From positions 1 through 8,306 of the forward strand of contig URVP01000059.1 in assembly GCA_900551345.1 (NCBI GenBank): a stretch of 8,306 nucleotides of DNA, read 5' to 3'. The DNA is from an uncultured Eubacteriales bacterium (lineage in GTDB: Bacteria; Bacillota; Clostridia; Monoglobales; UMGS1388). Of this stretch, positions 1 through 6,380 are shown piece after piece. The notes beneath the pieces are model-generated. The model did no database searches. It saw only the letters and a program-made list of their open reading frames with translations, and was not told the origin of the DNA. The translations under genes were made by a program, and so were the position numbers. Position 1 is the first letter of the stretch; each line of letters starts with the position of its first letter.

Positions 1-3
1 ATA

Positions 4-12
4 TGGTAAAAT
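4..12 (+). promoter_or_regulatory. Probable extended -10 box of the marR/ABC exporter operon
   Basis: TGG followed by TAAAAT matches the TGn-TATAAT extended -10 pattern and would place the transcription start near positions 18-21, immediately before the palindrome at 22-35. The -35 region would lie outside the left edge of the window, so only half of the promoter can be seen. The call rests on the match and on its position relative to the palindrome. Confidence 0.45.
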
Positions 13-21
13 ATTTATATA

Positions 22-35
22 GTTGCACACGCAAC
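22..35. promoter_or_regulatory. Palindromic operator candidate (GTTGC-ACAC-GCAAC)
   Basis: A perfect 5-bp inverted repeat, GTTGC and GCAAC around four bases, lies between the probable -10 box and the ribosome binding site of the first MarR gene. MarR dimers usually bind short, imperfect palindromes overlapping or just downstream of their own promoter, so this is the best candidate site for autoregulation of the regulator and exporter operon. Binding is inferred; the palindrome itself is seen directly. Confidence 0.55.
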
Positions 36-66
36 CTTTATACAGAATGTAAAAGGAGGCATCATA

Positions 67-540
67 ATGGACTCATTAATGAAATATATTAACCGAATTT
101 ACCGCTGTGCCGGGCAGTACCGCAGTGTGCGGCTGGGCAATAACGAGCTTCGTCCACACCAGCACTTTTACTTATTTCATGTATGCAAAAATCCGGGAAT
201 TTCCCAGGAGCAGCTGGCACAACGCATATGGGTTAACAAAAGCAATGTTACCCGTCAAATTAATGCACTTGAAAAACAAGGATATGTAACGCGCATTCCT
301 GACGAAAACGACCGCAGGGTAATGCGGGTATATCCAACCCCAGATGCACAAAAGCTGTATCCGGATGTGCAACGCAGCATGAAGGAATGGAATGAGATGC
401 TGTTTTCAGAGCTGTCAGAGACCGAACAGGAGCAGTTCGTCAATATGCTCAGCCGTATTGCCGACAGAGCAAAGCAGGCCGTGGAGGATAAAGACGGAAC
501 CATTCCCGATTGGGACAGCTTGGATGGCGAAAAAAGATAA
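67..540 (+). CDS. MarR-family transcriptional regulator of the downstream ABC exporter
   Basis: This 157-residue protein has the usual size and layout of a MarR regulator: N-terminal dimerisation helices, a winged helix-turn-helix and a C-terminal helical segment. The HTH starts at about residue 44 (GISQEQLAQ), the recognition helix is about residues 57-71 (NKSNVTRQINALEKQ), and the wing carries the characteristic acidic/basic turn D79-E-N-D-R-R84 followed by a beta strand. The ATG is supported by AGGAGG at 54-59, seven bases upstream; an internal ATG at residue 5 is poorly placed. It is the first gene of an operon with two ABC half-transporters that begin 15 bases after its stop. MarR proteins in this position normally repress the pump and are released by a substrate-like ligand. 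The ligand cannot be deduced. The family call is firm; the control of its own operon is inferred from gene order and the palindrome at 22-35. Confidence 0.93.
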   Translation: MDSLMKYINRIYRCAGQYRSVRLGNNELRPHQHFYLFHVCKNPGISQEQLAQRIWVNKSNVTRQINALEKQGYVTRIPDENDRRVMRVYPTPDAQKLYPDVQRSMKEWNEMLFSELSETEQEQFVNMLSRIADRAKQAVEDKDGTIPDWDSLDGEKR

Positions 541-545
541 GGAGG
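541..545 (+). promoter_or_regulatory. Ribosome binding site deciding the GTG start of the first ABC gene
   Basis: GGAGG begins at the base right after the TAA stop of the MarR gene and lies ten bases before GTG 556. No ATG in the correct frame has a comparable site, so the GTG start is preferred. The tight packing implies cotranscription with the regulator. Confidence 0.7.
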
Positions 546-555
546 CGGTGCACAA

Positions 556-2277
556 GTGAAACAGATATTTTCGCAGTATCTTCGTCCTTATTTTGGTCGA
601 ATGAGCATTGGCCTTACAATAAAATTTATAGGGTCAATAATGGATCTGCTTCTGCCGTGGATTTTATCATATCTTATCGATGATGTGGTGCCATTGGGCC
701 GTCTGTCGCTGATTATATGGTGGGGTATTATTATGGTTATTTGTTCTGCTGCGGCTCTGATAACCAATATAGTAGCAAACCGCATGGCATCTCGTGTGGC
801 ACAGCTGACCACACAAGCGCTTCGTCATGATTTGTTTGATAAAATTACAAAGCTGTCGTGCAGTCAGACTGACGACTTTACAATTCCTTCTTTGGAATCC
901 CGCCTGACATCAGATACATATAATATTCATCAGATGATAGGAATGATGCAAAGGCTTGGAGTGCGCGCCCCCATTTTGCTTCTTGGCGGCATATGCATTA
1001 CGCTTGCATTGGAACCGGTACTGGCATTGGTGCTGATTTCCACTCTTCCTCTGCTGGGAGGGCTTATATCTTACATATCACGCAAAGGCATTCCCATGTA
1101 CACAAACTTACAAACCGGAGTTGACACCATGGTTCGTACCGTGCGTGAAAACATAACAGGCATCCGTGTAATCAAAGCACTTTCAAAATCCGAATATGAG
1201 TGCAGCCGATTTTCAGATGTGAATGCAGAAGTGGTACGCAGGGAAAAGAAAGCCTCAACCACCATGGCTCTTACCAATCCGATAATGAACCTGACACTGA
1301 ATGCAGGTCTTACGGCTGTTATTGCTGTAGGTGCATGGAGGGTAAATGCCGGGCTTACCCAACCGGGCAAAATTCTGGCATTTCTTACCTACTTTACCAT
1401 AATCCTAAATGCTCTTATGTCTATAAACCGTATGTTTATGATGTATTCCAAGGGCAGTGCATCAGCCGCCCGTATAGTAGAAGTGCTAAACACCGAGGAC
1501 AATCTGCCTACTAATGAGACGGCAGAGATTTCTGCACAAGAAGATTATATTGTATTTGACAAAGTATCTTTTTCCTATCAAAAGACGGAGGATAATCTTA
1601 CAGACATTTCACTGGGAATAAAAAAGGGAGAAACACTGGGAATTATAGGTGCAACAGGCAGCGGAAAAAGTACAGTTGCAAACCTGCTTATGCGTCTTTA
1701 TGACCCTGACAGCGGAGAAATTCGTATAAACGGGCAAAACATAAACAGCATTCCGCCGGAAAAGCTGCACAGCATGTTCGGCGTGGTATTTCAGGGAGAT
1801 ATTTTGTTTGGTGACACAATTGCGGCAAATATTGATTTTGGCAGGGGACTGCCGGAAGAGCAGATTAAACGAGCTGCAAGATGCGCCCAGGCACAGGAAT
1901 TTATCGAGACGCTGCCGGACGGATTAAATCATCGGCTGACAGCCAAAGCCACCAACATTAGCGGAGGTCAGAAACAGCGAGTGCTTATTGCACGGGCATT
2001 GGCAGGCAATCCTGAAATATTAATATTGGACGATTCCTCCTCTGCTTTAGATTACCGTACAGACGCCAAACTTAGGGCTGCTTTGCGTGAAAACTTTAAA
2101 GACACTACCGCAATTGTGGTAGCTCAGAGGATAAGCTCGGTAATGCATGCAGACCGTATTCTGGTACTTGACGAAGGACATGCGGTAGGATACGGCACTC
2201 ATGAAGAACTTATGAAAAACTGCGAACTGTACCGTGAAATCGGAAGGTCTCAGATTGGGGGTGATGAGGTTGCCTAA
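556..2277 (+). CDS. ABC exporter half-transporter, degenerate-site subunit
   Basis: This 573-residue protein is a type IV (MsbA-like) exporter half: six membrane helices over roughly residues 15-300, then an ATP-binding domain. The A-loop tyrosine is Y341, Walker A is G365-T373 (GATGSGKST), the Q-loop glutamine is Q413 and the signature is ISGGQ at 468-472. Two catalytic positions are changed: the Walker B carboxylate is Asp (LILDDSSSALD, D493) and the switch histidine is Gln (VVAQR, Q524). These are the substitutions known from the non-consensus-site subunit of heterodimeric exporters such as TM287/288, BmrCD and LmrCD. The membrane-domain motif DDFTIPSLESRLTSD also fits that subunit class. 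The partner is the overlapping next gene. Substrate is unknown; drugs, peptides or lipids are all possible. The protein would sit in the cytoplasmic membrane. The family and degenerate nature are read from the sequence; heterodimer formation is inferred but strongly supported. Confidence 0.95.
   Translation: MKQIFSQYLRPYFGRMSIGLTIKFIGSIMDLLLPWILSYLIDDVVPLGRLSLIIWWGIIMVICSAAALITNIVANRMASRVAQLTTQALRHDLFDKITKLSCSQTDDFTIPSLESRLTSDTYNIHQMIGMMQRLGVRAPILLLGGICITLALEPVLALVLISTLPLLGGLISYISRKGIPMYTNLQTGVDTMVRTVRENITGIRVIKALSKSEYECSRFSDVNAEVVRREKKASTTMALTNPIMNLTLNAGLTAVIAVGAWRVNAGLTQPGKILAFLTYFTIILNALMSINRMFMMYSKGSASAARIVEVLNTEDNLPTNETAEISAQEDYIVFDKVSFSYQKTEDNLTDISLGIKKGETLGIIGATGSGKSTVANLLMRLYDPDSGEIRINGQNINSIPPEKLHSMFGVVFQGDILFGDTIAANIDFGRGLPEEQIKRAARCAQAQEFIETLPDGLNHRLTAKATNISGGQKQRVLIARALAGNPEILILDDSSSALDYRTDAKLRAALRENFKDTTAIVVAQRISSVMHADRILVLDEGHAVGYGTHEELMKNCELYREIGRSQIGGDEVA
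2257..2261 (+). promoter_or_regulatory. Ribosome binding site for the second ABC gene, start ambiguous
   Basis: GGGGGTGATGA resembles the anti-SD complement GGAGGTGAT with one mismatch and lies inside the end of the preceding gene. The G run is two bases from ATG 2264 and eight bases from the in-frame TTG 2270. By spacing, TTG 2270 is the better fit; by codon preference, ATG 2264 is. The earlier in-frame GTG at 2234 has no visible site. Confidence 0.5.
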
Positions 2278-4042
2278 AGAACCTCGCACAGCACCTGAAA
2301 AAGCTAAAAACCGCAAACAGGTTTTAATACGCTTATGGGGATATTTATGCAAACATAAACTTATAATGCTTGCCGCCGTACTGCTCACACTGATAAGCAA
2401 TGTCCTTGCCCTTATCGGTCCGGCACTGTCCGGCAAAGCTATAGACGCCATAGGCACACAAGCAGGCAGTGTTGATTTTAAGCCGGTATTTTACTACTGC
2501 ACACTAATGCTGATATTTTACATATTTTCATCATTACTATCCTACATTCTATCGGTCATTATGATAAATCTGAGCCAGAAAATAGTTTTCCGCATGCGTG
2601 AAGATGTATTTCAAACACTGGCAAGTCTGCCCGTATCATTCTTTGACAGACATCAAACGGGAGATATTGTATCACGAATTTCATACGATATTGATACTGT
2701 GAACGCCTCATTATCCAATGACCTTTTGCAGATTGCCGCCAGTGTAATTACTGTGGCAGGGTCTCTTATTATGATGGTCAGCATCTCACCTGTTTTGGTA
2801 TTGGTATTTGCCGTGACTGTTCCGGCATCAATTGTATTTACCCGGTACATGACCAAAAAGGTTCGACCTCTGTTTCGCAAACGCTCTGCAAAACTGGGAG
2901 AACTCAACGGATATGTGGAGGAAATTATAACAGGGCAAAAAACCATCAAGTCGTATAACAGAGAAGAATATTTCTTAAAACAATTTGATATCAGAAATAA
3001 AGAAGCGGTAGACGCTTATTATGATGCAGATTATTACGGCAGTATGACCGGACCGTCAGTTAATTTTATAAACAACCTGTCCCTTGCTTTTGTAAGTATG
3101 TTCGGCGCTGCGCTGTTTTTGTTCAATCATTTGACCTTGGGCGCACTGTCCTCGTTTGTGCTGTATTCACGCAAATTTTCAGGCCCCATAAACGAAACCG
3201 CCAACATTATAAGCGAATTGCAGTCTGCCTGTGCGGCTGCAGAAAGGGTATTTCGCCTGATAGATGAAAAACCGGAACCTGCCGATGCCATAGACGCAAC
3301 AGAGATAAAACAGGTAAAAGGCGATGTAAAAATGGAGCACATACGATTCGGATACCTTCCGGGCAAAACCATAATACACGACCTTAACCTGCACGCATCA
3401 CCGGGCAAGCTGATTGCCATTGTAGGTCCTACGGGAGCAGGCAAAACAACACTTATAAATCTGCTCATGCGTTTTTACGACCCGGACAGCGGCTCGATAA
3501 TTTTGGATGGAATTAAAATTGACCACATAACACGCCGAAGCCTGAGGCTGTCATATGCCATGGTACTTCAGGATACATGGCTTTTCAGCGGAACGGTATT
3601 TGACAATATTGCATACGGAAAAAAAGGCGCTACCATTGACGATGTTCAGCGAGTGGCAAAAGCAGCACACATACACTCATTTATCAGTCGGCTGCCAAAA
3701 GGATATGATACATTTTTAGACGGAGAGAGCACGGGAATATCACAGGGACAAAAACAGCTTTTAACTATTGCACGAGCAATGCTGCTGGATGCACATATGC
3801 TGATTTTAGACGAAGCAACATCTAATGTTGATACTCGAACAGAGCTGAAAATTCAAGAGGCAATGCGTACCCTTATGAAGGATAAGACATGCTTTGTTAT
3901 TGCACATCGTCTTTCAACCATTCGCAATGCTGATACGATTCTAGTGGTGCAAAACGGCGATATTGCAGAGCAGGGAAATCATAACGCTCTGATGGAAAAA
4001 AACGGTGTTTACGCCGCCCTTTACAGAGCACAGTTTCAGTAA
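2264..4042 (+). CDS. ABC exporter half-transporter, catalytic-site subunit
   Basis: The protein has 592 residues from ATG 2264; TTG 2270 (590 residues) is a real alternative, while GTG 2234 lacks a ribosome site. It has a six-helix exporter membrane domain with the typical SFFDRHQTGDIVSRISYD segment, then an ATP-binding domain. Numbered from ATG 2264, Walker A is G388-T396 (GPTGAGKTT), the Q-loop glutamine is Q436, the Walker B carboxylate is E517 (LILDEATSNVD) and the switch histidine is H548 (IAHRLSTI). All of these are canonical, but the signature is ISQGQ (492-496) instead of LSGGQ. The altered signature would face the degenerate Walker motifs of the upstream subunit, giving one dead and one active ATP site, as in TM288-type subunits. 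The ORF overlaps the end of its partner by 14 bases, which suggests translational coupling and equal production. The substrate is unknown. It is the last gene of the operon and is followed by the hairpin at 4099-4138. Confidence 0.95.
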   Translation: MRLPKEPRTAPEKAKNRKQVLIRLWGYLCKHKLIMLAAVLLTLISNVLALIGPALSGKAIDAIGTQAGSVDFKPVFYYCTLMLIFYIFSSLLSYILSVIMINLSQKIVFRMREDVFQTLASLPVSFFDRHQTGDIVSRISYDIDTVNASLSNDLLQIAASVITVAGSLIMMVSISPVLVLVFAVTVPASIVFTRYMTKKVRPLFRKRSAKLGELNGYVEEIITGQKTIKSYNREEYFLKQFDIRNKEAVDAYYDADYYGSMTGPSVNFINNLSLAFVSMFGAALFLFNHLTLGALSSFVLYSRKFSGPINETANIISELQSACAAAERVFRLIDEKPEPADAIDATEIKQVKGDVKMEHIRFGYLPGKTIIHDLNLHASPGKLIAIVGPTGAGKTTLINLLMRFYDPDSGSIILDGIKIDHITRRSLRLSYAMVLQDTWLFSGTVFDNIAYGKKGATIDDVQRVAKAAHIHSFISRLPKGYDTFLDGESTGISQGQKQLLTIARAMLLDAHMLILDEATSNVDTRTELKIQEAMRTLMKDKTCFVIAHRLSTIRNADTILVVQNGDIAEQGNHNALMEKNGVYAALYRAQFQ

Positions 4043-4098
4043 GTTAAAACAGATTTAATTAGTGACAGGACTTAAAGACACTATATTCCTTTAAAAAT

Positions 4099-4138
4099 TA
4101 AGATGACCGGCAGCTGATAATAGCTGCCGGTCATCTTA
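4099..4138. terminator. Bidirectional intrinsic terminator between convergent operons
   Basis: A perfect 17-bp inverted repeat (stems 4099-4115 and 4122-4138, loop GATAAT) with a GC-rich core, ACCGGCAGCT, lies between the stop of the second ABC gene and the stop of the MATE gene. On the minus strand the stem is followed by a run of five T residues, a good terminator for the MATE transcript. On the plus strand the following bases are TATAAAATT, so the U-tract is weak, although the strong stem may still stop transcription of the ABC operon. Confidence 0.88.
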
Positions 4139-4143
4139 TAAAA

Positions 4144-5487
4144 TTACAACGATTCTTTTAAGCTAATATTCTTATTTAAGCGTGCGATAAATATCAGCGC
4201 CATAATTGAAACAGCTAAAGATGTAACAGGTACATTAAGCCATATTCCATCAAGACCAAAGGGCGACAAAGCAAGCAGCAATACAACAGGTATTACCAGA
4301 GAATAGGAAATTGACAAAATACCGGCTAAAACAGGTTTCTCCACCGCTACCAATATACCCTGGACGGCAAATCCAAACCATCTTGTAAGATATGTTAGGC
4401 TGTATATTCGCAGAGCGTGAACCGCTAATGATAGTATACCTGCATCACTTTCCTTTAAAAACAGCATTACGATAGTCTCAGGCAAAATAAGCATACATAT
4501 CATTCCGGCAAGAGATATGACTGCACCGCCGGCAACTCCGCACTTTGCAATGTGTTTCACTCTGTTTACATTTCCGCAGCCCCAGTTATAGCTTACAGCA
4601 GGCTGGAGAGAGTCGGTGGTCCCGTACATAAGCTGGAGTATCACATCTCCCGAACTGGACAAAACCCCGTATATGCTTACTGCAATCGAACCTCCCAAAT
4701 GCAGAAGAACACTGTTAATTATAACAGCTGTCAGCCTTGAAGCCGTTGTATTTAAAAAAGTAGGGCTGCCGTTCATTACAAACTGGCGTAGCATTGAAAA
4801 ATGAAGTTGAGGTTTACAGAAGCGCAAAACAAGTTTTTTCCTAACAAACGGATATAATGCAACAATACTGCATAAAATCAGTCCCAGGCTTACAGCAAAC
4901 GCCGAACCGCTGATTCCCATATCCAATACGGCAATGCAGATAAATTCCGATATGAAAATCAACACTGACAGCAAAATATTAAGCATCATACTGCTTTTTA
5001 TTTTTCCGCATATACGCAGGAAATTATCTACCGCAAATGTAACAGTAGTAAAAGGAGATGCAACCGCATACACACGGATATAGCACACAGACAGACGAGC
5101 CAGTTCTCCGTCTGCACCCATAAGACGGGGCAGATAAGGCGCTGTCACAAATAGAATTGCTCCCGATAAAACTCCCGTTATAAAAATCAGAAGGCAGGCA
5201 CAGGTAAAATAGTTATTAGCCTCGTTATTTTTATTTTGCCCAAGAGCTATAGCAATAGGTACTGATGACCCCACACCAATTAAATCAGCCAATGCAAAGT
5301 TCAGCATAACAAAGGGCAATCCCAAATTCAGGGCTGCAAAGGCTGTTTCGCCCAAAAAATTGCCCACAAATATACCGTCAAAAATGCACCAAAGAGAGGA
5401 TGCAACCATACTTACTGCACCCGGCAGGGCGACCATCAGAAAAAGTTTCAAAGGTTTTGTTTTTGTAAAAATGTCTATATTACTCAT
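4144..5487 (-). CDS. MATE-family multidrug efflux transporter
   Basis: The protein has 447 residues from the ATG at 5487, normal for a MATE pump. The reading frame is open further upstream, but that part overlaps the regulator gene extensively and begins with charged residues unlike a MATE N-terminus. About twelve hydrophobic segments are visible. Family features include the TM1 end FDGIFVGNFLGE (36-47) followed by FAALNLGLPFVML, the IALGQNKNNEA loop after TM2, and the QPAVSYNWGCG segment in the second half, equivalent to the QP..SyN.G motif of MATE pumps. Such transporters export cationic drugs or metabolites in exchange for Na+ or H+. The sequence resembles the MepA-type bacterial branch, but the substrate cannot be assigned. 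The start codon overlaps the stop of the MarR gene in ATGAGTAA, giving translational coupling. AAGGA lies about ten bases upstream of this ATG. Expression is probably set by the MarR repressor and operators at 5967-6008. Confidence 0.93.
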   Translation of the reverse strand: MSNIDIFTKTKPLKLFLMVALPGAVSMVASSLWCIFDGIFVGNFLGETAFAALNLGLPFVMLNFALADLIGVGSSVPIAIALGQNKNNEANNYFTCACLLIFITGVLSGAILFVTAPYLPRLMGADGELARLSVCYIRVYAVASPFTTVTFAVDNFLRICGKIKSSMMLNILLSVLIFISEFICIAVLDMGISGSAFAVSLGLILCSIVALYPFVRKKLVLRFCKPQLHFSMLRQFVMNGSPTFLNTTASRLTAVIINSVLLHLGGSIAVSIYGVLSSSGDVILQLMYGTTDSLQPAVSYNWGCGNVNRVKHIAKCGVAGGAVISLAGMICMLILPETIVMLFLKESDAGILSLAVHALRIYSLTYLTRWFGFAVQGILVAVEKPVLAGILSISYSLVIPVVLLLALSPFGLDGIWLNVPVTSLAVSIMALIFIARLNKNISLKESL

Positions 5488-5950
5488 ATTCAGAATATTC
5501 CTTTTGCTCACTTTCCATGTTTTCAAATTCCAGTTTAAGATTATTGCTGAATGCTTCCAACGCTTCAACAAACTGAGGTGAATATTTGCATAATGTTCTT
5601 TTAATGGCTTTTTCTTCTGCAACGAAAAGATTATGCATCATTGCCGTAGACTCCCTGCGTCCCTTATCTGTTAAAACTATTCCTTTTTCTTTACTGCTTT
5701 TTTCCGGAAGAAATTCAATCAGCCCATCGGCAAGCATTGTCTTTACAATGGAATTGATGGTAGTCTTGGGAATAAGCCATTCTTCGCTTATTTCCTTCTG
5801 GGAGTGAGGCTTTCCGTCATCAAGAGCATAGAGAAACATCAGCGTGTTTTCATTGTAGTTATATCTTTTTGCAAAAAGATAATATACGCCGTCCATTTTA
5901 TTTACGGCATGCACAAGTCTGCGCATATAATCATAAGTTTTATCAGTCAT
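5480..5950 (-). CDS. MarR-family transcriptional regulator of the MATE pump
   Basis: This 156-residue protein is a winged-helix regulator with dimerisation helices at both ends. The HTH runs through SQKEISEEWLIPKTTINSIV, with the recognition helix at about residues 61-75 and the wing at about 79-93 ending in IVLTDKGR, the usual MarR strand and turn. The wing has SSKEKG where many MarR proteins have D.RD.R, a diverged but common variant. The start is supported by GAGGTGA at 5960-5966 on the minus strand, nine bases upstream. It is the first gene of a two-gene operon with the MATE transporter and overlaps it by eight bases. Two palindromic repeats overlap its promoter, so it is most likely an autorepressor that controls the pump and responds to a compound the pump exports. 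It is clearly different from the MarR protein at 67-540 and should read different sites. The inducing ligand is unknown. Confidence 0.92.
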   Translation of the reverse strand: MTDKTYDYMRRLVHAVNKMDGVYYLFAKRYNYNENTLMFLYALDDGKPHSQKEISEEWLIPKTTINSIVKTMLADGLIEFLPEKSSKEKGIVLTDKGRRESTAMMHNLFVAEEKAIKRTLCKYSPQFVEALEAFSNNLKLEFENMESEQKEYSEYE

Positions 5951-5966
5951 TTTTAGCTTTCACCTC

Positions 5967-5980
5967 AATACGAAATCGTA
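5967..5980. repeat. Operator repeat 1 (AATACGAAATCGTA)
   Basis: This 14-base sequence contains a TACGA-AA-TCGTA palindrome and exactly repeats the core of the second copy 24 bases away. It lies between the predicted transcription start (near 5979) and the ribosome site of the MarR gene at 5960-5966, so a bound repressor would block initiation or early elongation. Confidence 0.8.
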
Positions 5981-5985
5981 CTGAC

Positions 5986-6014
5986 ATTATAATACGAAAT
6001 CGTATTATTGTCAA
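5986..6014 (-). promoter_or_regulatory. Consensus sigma-A promoter of the MarR-MATE operon
   Basis: On the minus strand, TTGACA (6009-6014) and TATAAT (5986-5991) are separated by exactly 17 bases, a perfect housekeeping promoter. Transcription should start near 5979, leaving a leader of roughly 29 bases before the MarR start codon. Such a strong promoter with an operator in its spacer implies high output when the repressor is released. Confidence 0.9.
5989..6008. repeat. Operator repeat 2, palindrome inside the promoter spacer
   Basis: A perfect inverted repeat with nine-base arms around AA (ATAATACGA and TCGTATTAT) fills almost the whole 17-bp spacer between the -35 and -10 boxes of the MarR-MATE promoter. 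A MarR dimer bound here would exclude RNA polymerase. The two copies start 24 bases apart, somewhat more than two helical turns, which leaves room for two dimers on similar faces of the DNA. Confidence 0.85.
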
Positions 6015-6065
6015 TAGTCAATTTTTATGTATACCCCCGTACAGCCGCACAGAAAAGAATTATAC

Positions 6066-6107
6066 AAAAAAAGCAGAACTGCATAGCCTAAGGCAATACA
6101 GTCCCGC
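6066..6107 (-). terminator. Intrinsic terminator of the thioredoxin/FTR-like operon
   Basis: Read on the minus strand, bases 6107 to 6073 fold into a hairpin with two 16-base arms and a TTA loop. Fifteen of the sixteen positions pair, three of them G-U, with one U-U mismatch. The stem is followed directly by seven T residues (6072-6066). It begins about 50 bases after the stop of the FTR-like gene. The G-U pairs become A-C mismatches on the other strand, so the signal is directional. It separates this operon from the MarR-MATE promoter downstream. Confidence 0.82.
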
Positions 6108-6157
6108 AAATTTTATGTCCTTGTTATTCAACTGTTTTTATGCTATTACGGATTTTA

Positions 6158-6358
6158 TTAATCTTTACTCTTGTAATAAAGCATACAGTGACAATAGCCT
6201 TCAAAGTCCTTGTCCGCTATCTGCTTTTTAAACTCCTCGCACATACATTTATATTCTTCGGTTCTGGCAGTTCTGCACGGACAATAACCGCCTGTGCGTT
6301 TAAGTCCTTCCTTTACTGTTTTTACAACTTCTTTGTTGTCATTAAGGCGTACGGCCAT
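6158..6358 (-). CDS. Ferredoxin:thioredoxin reductase catalytic-subunit-like iron-sulfur protein
   Basis: This small protein of 66 residues has three Cys-x-Cys motifs: C26-P-C28, C38-M-C40 and C56-H-C58. The GYCPCR and GYCHC contexts match the catalytic (beta) subunit of ferredoxin:thioredoxin reductase. In the well-studied enzyme, four of the six cysteines hold a 4Fe-4S cluster and two form the redox disulfide. By analogy, C26, C38, C40 and C56 would bind the cluster and C28 and C58 would be the active pair. It would pass electrons from ferredoxin to the disulfide of thioredoxin, and the gene just upstream encodes thioredoxin. The ATG at 6358 is chosen because AGAAGG lies eight bases before it; the longer open frame to 6424 runs into the thioredoxin gene. 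The spacer to the thioredoxin stop is 22 bases. The middle CxC is shifted relative to the plant-type spacing (see findings). No alpha subunit or NADPH-dependent reductase gene is visible. The partner choice is inferred from gene order. Confidence 0.85.
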   Translation of the reverse strand: MAVRLNDNKEVVKTVKEGLKRTGGYCPCRTARTEEYKCMCEEFKKQIADKDFEGYCHCMLYYKSKD

Positions 6359-6380
6359 ACTGAAACCTTCTTTCAGAATA

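Noticed and set aside
5488..5622. N-terminal extension of the MATE frame to 5622
   Set aside because: These 45 codons lie wholly within the MarR gene in another frame and give a lysine-rich sequence unlike a MATE N-terminus; ATG 5487 starts just before the first membrane segment.
6015..6065. Possible small RNA or further gene between the FTR-like terminator and the MATE operon promoter
   Set aside because: This short stretch holds only AT-rich sequence with a CCCCCG run; no promoter, hairpin with U-tract or coding signal of its own is visible.
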